This document shows positions 45,244 through 53,695 of a stretch of 64,000 nt of DNA, in pieces. Each line of letters begins with the position of its first letter. Within the stretch, counting starts at the first letter, position 1. The stretch lies in assembly GCF_900637295.1 (NCBI RefSeq), contig NZ_LR134363.1, forward strand, positions 682,001-746,000, read 5' to 3'. The notes under the pieces are model-generated. The model had not been told where the DNA came from. It saw only the letters and a program-made list of their open reading frames with translations, and made no database searches. The translations under genes and the position numbers were made by a program. Source of the stretch: Actinomyces slackii. Its GTDB lineage: Bacteria; Actinomycetota; Actinomycetes; Actinomycetales; Actinomycetaceae.

Positions 45244-46035
45244 ATGAGCGAGTACCTGGCGGGGCCCGGCAGGCACGCCGACCCTCAGCGTCCGGCCGAT
45301 GAGCGTGAGCATGTGCGCTTCGGCATCCCCTTCAACGGCGTGGTCCCCATCTGGCACGACGACGCCACCATCACCTGGCACCGGCCCACTGATGGCACCG
45401 ACCTGGCCACGGTGCTGGGCATGGGCCTGGTGGAGACCGAGCCCGGCCCCACCCAGGCACCGGATGGCTGGGCGGAGCATGTGGAGACCGGCACCCTGAC
45501 CGAGGGCGGGCGGGTCCTGCTGCTGCGCGCGGCCACGCCCACGGGCCGGCGCGCCATCAACGACCCGGGCGAGGGCGCCCCGGTTGTGCTGGACGAGCCC
45601 CTGGGCTTCCAGGAGGCGATGGAGGGCGACTTCGACATCGTGGGCTTCGGCATCCACATCGGGCGCATCATGCTGCGGGCGGCGCGCGACGGCGGAATCG
45701 TCGTCTTCACTCTGCGCGCCCCCCGGGACCCTGAGCCCCACCACCTGCTGTCCATGCCGGCCAGCAGCGATGAGGAGGGCGTGATGAGCTTCCACCTGGG
45801 CACGCTCCTGGAGATGGAGGGCGGCGCCTGGGATGCGGCCCGCCACTCAGAGGGGATGGCGATGCTGGACCTGACGGTTCCCTACACCGACCTGGTGGCG
45901 GACTTCGGCCAGGAGGGGGAGGAGGGCCTGGATGCGGACCGGGTGCTGGAGATGGCTCAGCCCGCGGTCCAGTGCCTGCTCAAACCGGGTTTCCCCTTCG
46001 CGCTGGGGGCCTCGATCCTCCTGCCGGAGGACTGA
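45244..46035 (+). CDS. Hypothetical protein (263 aa)
   Basis: Starts MSEYLAGPGRHADPQRPADE at ATG 45244. Soluble and acidic, with no signal peptide or membrane helix. Notable segments are VRFGIPFNGVVPIWHDDATITWHRP and the C-terminal CLLKPGFPFALGASILLPED. No motif points to a family I can name. Codon use is native, and it lies between the LssY_C gene and convergent lacI-type gene. Confidence 0.75.
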   Translation: MSEYLAGPGRHADPQRPADEREHVRFGIPFNGVVPIWHDDATITWHRPTDGTDLATVLGMGLVETEPGPTQAPDGWAEHVETGTLTEGGRVLLLRAATPTGRRAINDPGEGAPVVLDEPLGFQEAMEGDFDIVGFGIHIGRIMLRAARDGGIVVFTLRAPRDPEPHHLLSMPASSDEEGVMSFHLGTLLEMEGGAWDAARHSEGMAMLDLTVPYTDLVADFGQEGEEGLDADRVLEMAQPAVQCLLKPGFPFALGASILLPED

Positions 46036-46111
46036 GAGGGCGCCTGAAGGCGGTGGGCCCGGGCAGCGCGCTCGGGCACGCGCCCAAGCCCCGCGATCCG
46101 CGCCGGGATTG

Positions 46112-47143
46112 TCAGCGCGGCGGGGCGGTGCTGGCGCGCAGGGTGAGCTCGGCGGGGATGGTGATGCTGCGCGAGCCGTCCAGGGGGCCGTGCTCGGCCT
46201 GCTCCAGGATGAGGCCCACCATCTCCCGGCCGTGGCGCTTGAAGTCGAGGCGGACCGTGGTCAGCGGCGGGAAGGAGTACTCGCCCAGGGCCAGGCCGTC
46301 GAATCCGACGACGGAGACGTCGTCGGGCACGCGCCGGCCCTGCTCGTGCATGGCCCTGATCAGCCCCAGGGCCACCTCGTCATTGGCGCAGAAAACCGCG
46401 GTGACCTGCGGGTTAGCCGCCAGGCGCTGGCCGGCCGCATAGCCCGCGGCGGCCTCCCAGTCCCCGGGGACGGGCTCGGGGACGATCGCGCCGGCCTCCC
46501 GCAGGCAGGCGGCCCAGGTGGCGCTGCGGATGAGCGCGGATTGGGAGCCCTGGGGCCCGGTGACGTGGTGGACCGTGCGGTGCCCCAGGGCCAGGAGATG
46601 CCCGACGGCGTCGCGCACGCCCTGGGCCTGGTCGGCCGAGGCGGAGGGGTAGTGGCCCACGAGGGTGGAGTCTGAGACGGCCACGGGCATGGTGGGCGGC
46701 AGGGCCAGGTGCTCGCGCCCGGCCCGGCCCGCCTGGACCACGACCAGCCCGTCGATGGCCTGGTTGACCAGGCGGTGGGAGGCCTCGCGCAGCTCCTGGG
46801 ACTCGGGCTGGGCCACTTGGGTGAGGTTGACGGCGTAGCCGGCGGCGGTGGCCGCCTCCAGGACCCCGGCGGTGGTCAGGGCCTCCCCGGTGCGCTGGAT
46901 CTGCTGGGTGAGTACGCCGATGGTCTTGAAGGAGCCCCGGCGCAGGGCCTGGGCGGCGCGGTTGGGGGCGTAGCCGAGTTGAGCCATGGCGCGCTCGACC
47001 CTCTGGCGGGTCTCGGCGCGCACATTGGGGGCGCCTGCCGAGACGCGCGAGGCGGTCTGCGGGGAGACGCCGGCCAGGCGGGCGACGTCGACGAGGGAGG
47101 GGGCGCCTGATGCCCTGCGTCTCCGTGATGTCGCCTCTGCCAT
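46112..47143 (-). CDS. LacI-family transcriptional regulator
   Basis: 343 aa from ATG 47143 (MAEATSRRRRASGAP). The HTH is SLVDVARLAGVSPQTASRVS, with the hinge region RVERAMAQLGYAPNRAAQALRRG. A periplasmic-binding-type effector domain follows (TIGVLTQQIQR, AVFCANDEVALGLIRAM, VSVVGFDGLALGEYSFPPLTTVRLD). Divergent from the GPH symporter, which it probably represses until its sugar ligand appears. Confidence 0.93.
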   Translation of the reverse strand: MAEATSRRRRASGAPSLVDVARLAGVSPQTASRVSAGAPNVRAETRQRVERAMAQLGYAPNRAAQALRRGSFKTIGVLTQQIQRTGEALTTAGVLEAATAAGYAVNLTQVAQPESQELREASHRLVNQAIDGLVVVQAGRAGREHLALPPTMPVAVSDSTLVGHYPSASADQAQGVRDAVGHLLALGHRTVHHVTGPQGSQSALIRSATWAACLREAGAIVPEPVPGDWEAAAGYAAGQRLAANPQVTAVFCANDEVALGLIRAMHEQGRRVPDDVSVVGFDGLALGEYSFPPLTTVRLDFKRHGREMVGLILEQAEHGPLDGSRSITIPAELTLRASTAPPR

Positions 47144-47187
47144 GGCTGCGAGGTTATCAGGTGGGGCTTGCGCTTCCCCTGACCTGT

Positions 47188-47269
47188 ATGGTAACGCAAC
47201 CAGAGTCTTGAGGGCATCCCTGATGTTGCTTGCGAAAGCCGGATGGTCGGCGTATGTTAACGTCACCAT
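47188..47269. promoter_or_regulatory. Two candidate LacI-type operators between regulator and symporter
   Basis: ATGGTAACGCAACCAG (47188-47203) and ATGTTAACGTCACCAT (47254-47269) are imperfect dyads centred on CG, like LacI-family operators. The second matches its complement at 13 of 16 positions. They flank the two divergent starts, so repression of both genes is likely. Confidence 0.6.
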
Positions 47270-47313
47270 TCGGGGTGGCAGAGGCGACCCCGTCATGCAC
47301 AACGAGGTGAGAC

Positions 47314-48744
47314 ATGGCGCCACAGGCTCATAGCGCAGGCACGGAGAAGACCTACCTGCGGTGGTACAACAAGGTCGGCTACGGCTCGGGAGACGTGGCG
47401 GGGAACGTCGTCTACGCGCTCCTGTCCGCCTTCGTCATGATTTATCTGACGGACACCGCCGGTCTCAATCCCGGGATCATCGGCACGCTCATGATGATCT
47501 CGCGGCTCTTCGACGGGTTCTCCGACATCATCTTCGGCAGGCTCCTGGACCGCACGCATACACGCTTGGGCAAGGCCCGGCCGTGGATGCTGGGCGGGTT
47601 CGTGGGATGCTCCGCCATGATCATCGCGATCTTCGCGATTCCGCTGAGCCTGGGGGACGGGGCCAAGTACGCCTGGTTCTTCATCGCCTACACCCTGCTC
47701 AACGCCGTGTTCTACACGGCCAACAACATCGCCTACTCGGCCCTGACCGCGCTGATCACCAAGAACAGCGCCGAGCGCGTGCAGATGGGCTCGATCCGAT
47801 TCATGTTCGCCTTCGGCACCAGCCTGCTCATCCAGAGCATCACGGTCCAGGGGGTTGAGGCCCTGGGCGGCGGGGCCGAGGGCTGGCGGGCCATGGCCAT
47901 CATCTACGCGCTGCTGGGCCTGGCGGTCAACACGCTCTCGGCGATGTCGGTGCGCGAGCTCTCCCCGGAGGAGCTGGCTGACACCGGGGAGTCCGGCGCC
48001 GTCGGTGCGGCCCACAGCGCTGAGGCGGCTGATGAGGTCTCCCTCAAGGACTCCGTGCGCATGCTGCTGTCCAACAAGTACTACGCCATCATTCTGGTGG
48101 TCTTCCTGCTGGCGCAGATCTTCACGGCCATGCTCAACATGGGCATCTACTTCATGACCTATGTCCTGGGCGACGCCAAGCTCTTGGGGAGCTTCGCCTG
48201 GGCGATCAATGTCCCGCTCATCGTGGGACTGCTGGTCACGCCCCTGCTGGTCAAGCGCTTCGGTGAGATGTTCCGGGTCAACGCCTGGGGCTACGCCCTG
48301 GCGGTGGCCGGGCGACTGGGGGTGGTGGCGGCCGCCTATGCCGGCTCGATCCCGCTCATGCTGCTGTTCTCGGCGATCGCCTCCCTGGGGATGAGCCCGC
48401 TTCAGGGGACCCTCAATGCGCTGATCGCCGAGGCCTCGGAGAACACGCTGCTGCGCCATGGCAAGCGAATCGATGGCCTCATGTTCTCCTGCACCTCTCT
48501 TGGGGTGAAGGTGGGCGGCGGCGTCGGGACGGCGCTGTCGGGGTGGCTCCTGGCCGCCAGCGGCTATGTGGGCGGGGTCGACGTCCAGCCGGACTCGGCC
48601 ATCCAGATGATGTACGTGATGTATGTGTGGCTGCCGCTGGCGGCCAATGTCATCATTCTTCTCCTGCTCACCCGCCTGGATGTCGAGCGCGTCAACGCCC
48701 GGCTCAAGGCCGAGGCCGAGTCCGGCTCCCAGGCCGACCGCTGA
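47314..48744 (+). CDS. GPH-family glycoside/sugar:cation symporter
   Basis: 476-aa MelB-like transporter with 12 helices. It starts at ATG 47314 after ACGAGGTGAGAC. Family pattern: KVGYGSGDVAGNVVYALLSAFVMIYLTDTAGL, the conserved SRLFDGFSDIIFGRLLDRTHTRLGKARPWML, and NNIAYSALTALIT. It imports a glycoside, pentoside or hexuronide. It is under the divergent LacI regulator. No glycosidase lies adjacent; the next gene is an M20 hydrolase. Confidence 0.93.
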   Translation: MAPQAHSAGTEKTYLRWYNKVGYGSGDVAGNVVYALLSAFVMIYLTDTAGLNPGIIGTLMMISRLFDGFSDIIFGRLLDRTHTRLGKARPWMLGGFVGCSAMIIAIFAIPLSLGDGAKYAWFFIAYTLLNAVFYTANNIAYSALTALITKNSAERVQMGSIRFMFAFGTSLLIQSITVQGVEALGGGAEGWRAMAIIYALLGLAVNTLSAMSVRELSPEELADTGESGAVGAAHSAEAADEVSLKDSVRMLLSNKYYAIILVVFLLAQIFTAMLNMGIYFMTYVLGDAKLLGSFAWAINVPLIVGLLVTPLLVKRFGEMFRVNAWGYALAVAGRLGVVAAAYAGSIPLMLLFSAIASLGMSPLQGTLNALIAEASENTLLRHGKRIDGLMFSCTSLGVKVGGGVGTALSGWLLAASGYVGGVDVQPDSAIQMMYVMYVWLPLAANVIILLLLTRLDVERVNARLKAEAESGSQADR

Positions 48745-48918
48745 GTCGCGTCGTCCGGGCGGGGGATATGAGGCCTCTGGCCCGGCGAGGCGGGCCCCGC
48801 CCTTGCGGCGCAGAGATGATGAGGCTCCCGAGGCAGTGACGTGACGTCGTCGGCCCCGAGGACCCTACGCCCCACCCATGCCCTGGCGGCTGCGGTGGGG
48901 CGTGGGCATGATTGCTCT

Positions 48919-50289
48919 ATGCGCGACCTGAGCGATCTTGCCCGTCCGACTGCCCCGTCACGAGCCATCCAGGCCCGCATGGCCGCTGAGACCGCTGAGC
49001 GCCTGCAGGCCAGTGGCCCGGCCGTGGCTCTGGCACCGGACGCCGGCGCGCCGGTCGACCTGCGCCAGGCGCTGGGCCAGGCCGTGGGGTCGCTGGCCGA
49101 TGAGGTGGTGGCGCTGTCCCGGGATATTCATGCCCATCCCGAGCTCGGCTACGAGGAGCACCATGCGGTCGCGGCCGTGGCGGGGCGCCTGCGCGCTCAT
49201 GGGATTGAGCCGGAGGTCGGGGTCTTCGGGATGGAGACGGCTCTTCGTGCCGAGATCGGGCGGAGCGGGCCCGCGATCGCGATTCTGGCGGAGTACGACG
49301 CGCTGCCGGGCATCGGTCATGGCTGCGGCCACAATGTCATGTGCGCCAACTCGGTGGGGGCCTTCCTGGCCCTGGCGCAGCTGGAGCGGGCCCGGCCGGG
49401 GGCGCTGCCCGGCCGGGTGATCCTGCAGTCCACCCCCGCTGAGGAGAACTCCACCGCCAAGGAGGTCCTGTGCATGCGCGGCATGCTCGACGGCGTCGAG
49501 GCGGCCATCCAGACCCATGCCTACCCGATGGACCTCACCCGTCAGACCTGGCTGGGGGTTCGGCGCCTGGAGGTGGTCTTCCACGGGGTGGCGGCGCATG
49601 CCTCCTCCCAGCCCTTCATGGGGCGCAATGCCTTGGATGCCGCGACCTTGGCGCTCAGCGGCTTCGCGATGCTGCGCCAGCACATCCTGCCCATGGATCG
49701 GCTCCATGCGGTGGTGGTCGATGGGGGACAGGTCGCCAATGTCATTCCGGAGCGCGCCGAGCTGGCCATCATGGTGCGCTCGAAGTACCCCGAGACCTTA
49801 AGGGACATCGTGGAGCGCGTGGAGGACGTGCTGCGCGGGGCGGCGCTGATGACCGGGACGGGCGTGGAGATCAGGACCGACGAGCACACCAATGAGATGC
49901 CGGTGAGGGACAACGGCCCCCTGCTGGAGTCGTGGGTGCGGGCTCAGCGCGAGCGAGGGCGCGATCCTCTTCCGTCGGGCGTGGTCTCCGAGACGATCGC
50001 GGCGGGCACGGACTTCGGCAATGTGTCCTTGCGGGTGCCGGGCATCCACCCGCTCATCCGTGCCACGGAGCGGCCCGACGTCGCCCTCCACACCCGCGAG
50101 ATGGCAGCGGCGGCGGGATCGGCGACGGGGGACGCGGCCGCGGTGGACGGCGCCTACGGCCTGGCGGCAGTGGCCCTGGACTGGCTGCATGACGGCGCTC
50201 TCCGCCAGCGCGTGCGCGCCGACTTCGAGGCCAGCGGCGGAGTCGTGGACGTGGCGGGGTTCTGGAAAAAACGAGATGCAAGTCACTAA
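48919..50289 (+). CDS. M20-family amidohydrolase (M20D, AbgB/PM20D2-like)
   Basis: 456 aa from ATG 48919; a GTG at 48841 preceded by GAGG would add 26 residues. Metal-binding features are the early HAHPELGYEEHHAV, EYDALPGIGHGCGHNVMCAN, and the TPAEENSTAKEVL segment, with a dimerisation domain in the middle (VVFHGVAAHASSQPFMGRNALDA). Cleaves an N-acyl or aminoacyl amide bond. The C-terminus GFWKKRDASH is coded by sequence that turns AT-rich at once. The gene may be truncated or re-terminated by the island that begins here. Confidence 0.88.
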   Translation: MRDLSDLARPTAPSRAIQARMAAETAERLQASGPAVALAPDAGAPVDLRQALGQAVGSLADEVVALSRDIHAHPELGYEEHHAVAAVAGRLRAHGIEPEVGVFGMETALRAEIGRSGPAIAILAEYDALPGIGHGCGHNVMCANSVGAFLALAQLERARPGALPGRVILQSTPAEENSTAKEVLCMRGMLDGVEAAIQTHAYPMDLTRQTWLGVRRLEVVFHGVAAHASSQPFMGRNALDAATLALSGFAMLRQHILPMDRLHAVVVDGGQVANVIPERAELAIMVRSKYPETLRDIVERVEDVLRGAALMTGTGVEIRTDEHTNEMPVRDNGPLLESWVRAQRERGRDPLPSGVVSETIAAGTDFGNVSLRVPGIHPLIRATERPDVALHTREMAAAAGSATGDAAAVDGAYGLAAVALDWLHDGALRQRVRADFEASGGVVDVAGFWKKRDASH

Positions 50290-50399
50290 CAAAGGTGTCG
50301 GCTGGCCTTGCTGTTCGCTGTGCTCTGAGGCAGTCTATGTCAGAAGTCATATCGTTGAGGCGGCCTGAAAGCGGCGAGTTGACAAAAAGGAGACGACTT

Positions 50400-50708
50400 G
50401 TGGCGGAGAATCAAAAAAAGCAAGCGATCGAGGAAGTCTTGACGCAAACGAAAGCATCCCGCGGCGCATTGGGCCTTGAAGAGGGTGGAACAAAGAGTAG
50501 CGATCTTTCTTCGACACTGTCCGATGCCTGGCAGTCCCCGGCAGCGGAAGATGTGGAGACCGCTATATCAACCACCGTAAGTGGAATAGGTACTGAATGG
50601 AGTAGTATCGAGACTCAGGTTCAGAGTGATTACGATAAAGAGCCGGATGACGTTGATTCTGAGAGTTTGGAGGCGCGGTGGTTTACACGAAGCCCTCGGC
50701 CCAGTTGA
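50400..50708 (+). CDS. WXG100-like small protein
   Basis: 102 aa from GTG 50400, chosen because AAGGAGA lies 7-8 nt before it. The protein is mostly predicted helical, with a central turn LSDAWQSPAAEDVETA that resembles the W-x-G turn (here W-x-S) of ESX-type substrates. A basic, Trp-containing end (ARWFTRSPRPS) follows. Such proteins are exported as dimers by type VII secretion. No secretion component lies in the window, so this rests on size, turn motif and its neighbour. Confidence 0.6.
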   Translation: MAENQKKQAIEEVLTQTKASRGALGLEEGGTKSSDLSSTLSDAWQSPAAEDVETAISTTVSGIGTEWSSIETQVQSDYDKEPDDVDSESLEARWFTRSPRPS

Positions 50709-50757
50709 GTGTGTGAAGTAGATTCCGAAGGAAACTCAAACTAAGGAGCATTAAAGA

Positions 50758-52995
50758 ATGACGTTCATCAGTCTTAATAAGGATTCCCTTCAAACCTTCA
50801 TCAGTGGCCTCAACTCTTACGCAGATAGCGTGGACAATGAACGTGGTCAGGTGTACATCAAGTTATGGATTAATTCGTATCCGACTGAAATTTCAGATAT
50901 GGTTAACGGGGGAGATTCGACTCTTGCAACTAAAGCCGGGGAGTTGAGGTCCCATGCTTCAGATTTGCAGACTCGCCTCGACGAAGCAGTCGCAATGAAT
51001 GAGGATGGCGTTACTATTAGTGACCCAGAGACTGGAACCATTTCTTATTACCTGCCGGAGGGTGTCTCCGATACCGCCGCAAATGTCAAAAAGCACAATA
51101 GTGACGCCCAAGCCCAGGCGACGAAGGACGCCAAGGGTCTTCAGGCCTTTATTGATAAGGGTGAAGAGGATGATGCGCGCTATCAGGAGTTACTTGCGAA
51201 ACTTAAGGGCGGACAAGACAATCCTGTCTATGCTTCCACGTTTATCGATGCTGTCGGACCTGAAAATTTGACACAAATTCCCGTCGACGTTGAGGATGTT
51301 TATGTCGATTCTAAAACTGGAGGAGGCATTGTCTCGAAGACGGAATGGGAGAATACTGAGCATGGAGATGCCATTGCTCAGATATTTGGTCATATGCTAG
51401 CCGCAGGGTCTACGACCTGGGATACTGAAAAAAGTCAGGCCGTAGCGGATGCGGTAGCAAACTCCGTGAAAGATGACCCCAAGAAGGACTGGGGTGGTAG
51501 CAACGTGAATGCTCCACGAATGGGGGCACTGAACACGATGCTTGGAGTATCCCAAGAAGGCGACCTCGACGGGATCGAAGAGACTGAAGATCACGGTCTG
51601 GGGCTCACTTATGGAACAGATTTCTTGGTGCGGATGGGACAGAATTTGGAAAATGCCCCTACGTCTAACCAATATTTCGATCATCAGGAAGGACCCAGAG
51701 TTGGAGACTCAAGCAACCCACTGAGTGGTATTGTGCATGCAATGGCTGCCAATCCTGAGGCTGCCAAGCAGTGGCTTGCTCCTGCTGCGACGCAGCCACC
51801 GACGGTCAGGGTAGATGCCGACAGCACGGTTAGCCGTATCCGTGCCATGATGGATAACAGTGCAATCGGAGACAACCAGTGGACAGATGACTGGGCCAAG
51901 CTGGCGGAGAACGTGTCAGCCCAGGCCGCGAATCAAACGGCTCTTGGCGCCTCCTCGCCTATGAATGGTAGGGATAGTGCTGCTGTGGTCTCTGGAGTCC
52001 TGAATGCCATGGGTGAGAGCAGCAGTAATGCCATGGGTGAGACCAGCAGCGAGTTCACGCTATCTGGGACTGCGAGAAATCTTGTTGGTGATACGTTGGA
52101 GCGTTATCCAATGGGCGTCGACATTTCGGCGCAAGCTGGGAATCCTAAAAAATATACTACTTCCCCAGACAGCAACTCACTTTGGGCGGCTAATCTCCAG
52201 GAACAGCCGCTCTTTTCCGATCTCGCATTGTCAAACCTTGTGGGTCAAGTGGGGCAAGATGATCGTGCAATAGTTGAACTGCAGGCGTCTCAAACTGTAT
52301 ACAATCATGAGAGGGTAGCGGCCATCGTTGAACACGCAGAAGATGATAGCGGCGGTGAGGCAGCTTTGGCGGAGGCTCTCCAAGACCAAAGCAGTACTAG
52401 CGGGTTTTTCATGGGTGCTATCGGAAGAACGAGCGAGCAGATTGGAGCCGCTGCCGACCAACGTGTGAAGTTCTATGCAGATTCGGCTGCTAACCTCGTG
52501 AGCGCTATTCCTGTGGCGCCCGGCGCGGGCGCTGCGATCGATACGGCAGTAAGTTTCGCGATGTCAGAGGCAAGAGACGGGGCTAAGAACTCCATCGTGA
52601 ATTCGCTTGCAACAGCGGAAACTGAGGCGAAAAATGAGAATCAGAAGAACTACGCCGAGGGAGTGACATATAACCAGGCACTCACTACAATGACTTTGCT
52701 GCAGAGCGGAATATATTCGGCTGAGGAACTGGCTTCGACGCGCAAGGGAGTAGCTGTGGATGCGAGCAGTGTCATCGCTTCCGATGGGGAAGTTCTCGTG
52801 GGACCCGATTCTCAAGGAGAGGTCTCCTCTCTTACTCCTGAGCAATACGATGCACTGGTGGAAGTCGGCGGAGTACTTCCATCAGGTGATAATGCGGGTC
52901 TAACGGACATTACGGATCGGGTGACAACCCGTTACACAGAAGCATCTAGGAATGCCAAACCTGACAATGGTGCGGATCCTGCGCCTTGGGACTAA
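50758..52995 (+). CDS. Large (745 aa) partner protein of the island, family unknown
   Basis: Start ATG 50758 follows AAGGAGCATTAAAG. No signal peptide or clear membrane helix, except a weakly hydrophobic stretch near residue 580 (AANLVSAIPVAPGAGAAIDTAV). The N-terminal ~90 residues are helical and could form a WXG-like hairpin; the rest is Ala/Ser/Asp-rich. A 24-bp tandem duplication encodes NAMGESSS/NAMGETSS. It resembles large actinobacterial proteins such as the DUF6571 group found beside WXG100-like genes, but I cannot confirm this. No toxin motif is visible at the C-terminus. Possibly a secreted type VII substrate. Confidence 0.65.
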   Translation: MTFISLNKDSLQTFISGLNSYADSVDNERGQVYIKLWINSYPTEISDMVNGGDSTLATKAGELRSHASDLQTRLDEAVAMNEDGVTISDPETGTISYYLPEGVSDTAANVKKHNSDAQAQATKDAKGLQAFIDKGEEDDARYQELLAKLKGGQDNPVYASTFIDAVGPENLTQIPVDVEDVYVDSKTGGGIVSKTEWENTEHGDAIAQIFGHMLAAGSTTWDTEKSQAVADAVANSVKDDPKKDWGGSNVNAPRMGALNTMLGVSQEGDLDGIEETEDHGLGLTYGTDFLVRMGQNLENAPTSNQYFDHQEGPRVGDSSNPLSGIVHAMAANPEAAKQWLAPAATQPPTVRVDADSTVSRIRAMMDNSAIGDNQWTDDWAKLAENVSAQAANQTALGASSPMNGRDSAAVVSGVLNAMGESSSNAMGETSSEFTLSGTARNLVGDTLERYPMGVDISAQAGNPKKYTTSPDSNSLWAANLQEQPLFSDLALSNLVGQVGQDDRAIVELQASQTVYNHERVAAIVEHAEDDSGGEAALAEALQDQSSTSGFFMGAIGRTSEQIGAAADQRVKFYADSAANLVSAIPVAPGAGAAIDTAVSFAMSEARDGAKNSIVNSLATAETEAKNENQKNYAEGVTYNQALTTMTLLQSGIYSAEELASTRKGVAVDASSVIASDGEVLVGPDSQGEVSSLTPEQYDALVEVGGVLPSGDNAGLTDITDRVTTRYTEASRNAKPDNGADPAPWD
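52003..52050 (+). repeat. 24-bp in-frame tandem repeat
   Basis: Two copies of a 24-bp unit (52003-52026, 52027-52050) differing at two bases and coding eight residues each, NAMGESSS then NAMGETSS. A recent in-frame duplication inside the large island protein. Confidence 0.9.
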
Positions 52996-53014
52996 CGAGA
53001 GCGGATTGTATACG

Positions 53015-53644
53015 GTGCGGCGATTTTCTGTCCTTAGTGGGGCGTCATTGTGTGTCCTTGCGCTCACCTCTTGCGTAGTGTCGGGTGATGGCGATGCCTA
53101 TCGGACCGTGCCTCCCAGTGTTGCCGTTGAGGGGAAAAAATTCTCTTGTGCTGGCGTCCCGGATGAGTCGGTCGGCAAGATGTTTGACTCCGCGATCACC
53201 TACAGTGAGCGCACGCTATATTGGAAGCGTGACGCCGTTTCCTCGATTGAGTGCACCGTTAGTCGCGCCGACAGTGGCGGGCGGATCGCGGTATACGTGT
53301 CTTATGGTCGTATTCCTGACTATGGGGATCCGATCGATACGACAAATGCGTACCAAGCGCCAAATCGGGAGAACTTCTCGGTTCCCGGCGTCGAGGGTGA
53401 AGGGACCGTAGATACAGCTAAAGAGGGCGGGGGCGTCGCAGTGTTCCAATGTGATGGGCACTATGTGCTGGTGTCCATCTACCCCCGCCAGGAGGTCCAG
53501 GGCGACCTGAAGAGCAATATGGTGAATCTTGCGACGTCGATGACGCCGTGGGTGTGCGGTGGGGAGACGATCCCTGGTCGACAGGAGACCCTGGAGGAGC
53601 TGGAGCGCCCGAAACCGCAGTCGACACCCACGCAGGATGCGTAA
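53015..53644 (+). CDS. Island lipoprotein A (paralogue of lipoprotein B)
   Basis: 209 aa from GTG 53015 (read as MRRFSVLSGASLCVLALTSC), which gives a signal peptide with lipobox LTSC; longer frames from 52952 overlap the previous gene. The mature domain aligns with the protein at 55669-56376: GVPDESVGKMF, SIECTV, a YVSYGRIPD-type strand, VEGEGTVDTAKEGGG, GDLKSNMVNLATSMTPWVCGGETIPG. Four Cys may form disulfides. Function unknown; probably a membrane-anchored partner of the upstream protein. Confidence 0.75.
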   Translation: MRRFSVLSGASLCVLALTSCVVSGDGDAYRTVPPSVAVEGKKFSCAGVPDESVGKMFDSAITYSERTLYWKRDAVSSIECTVSRADSGGRIAVYVSYGRIPDYGDPIDTTNAYQAPNRENFSVPGVEGEGTVDTAKEGGGVAVFQCDGHYVLVSIYPRQEVQGDLKSNMVNLATSMTPWVCGGETIPGRQETLEELERPKPQSTPTQDA

Positions 53645-53695
53645 GCGCGCCGCACAGCCAGCGGATAGAGCGTCCGGAGCGGGGTGCAGGAGATT

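Noticed and set aside
50758-52995. Reading the large island protein as a polymorphic toxin
   Set aside because: No nuclease, ADP-ribosyl or other toxin motif is visible in the C-terminus, and no clear immunity gene is adjacent.
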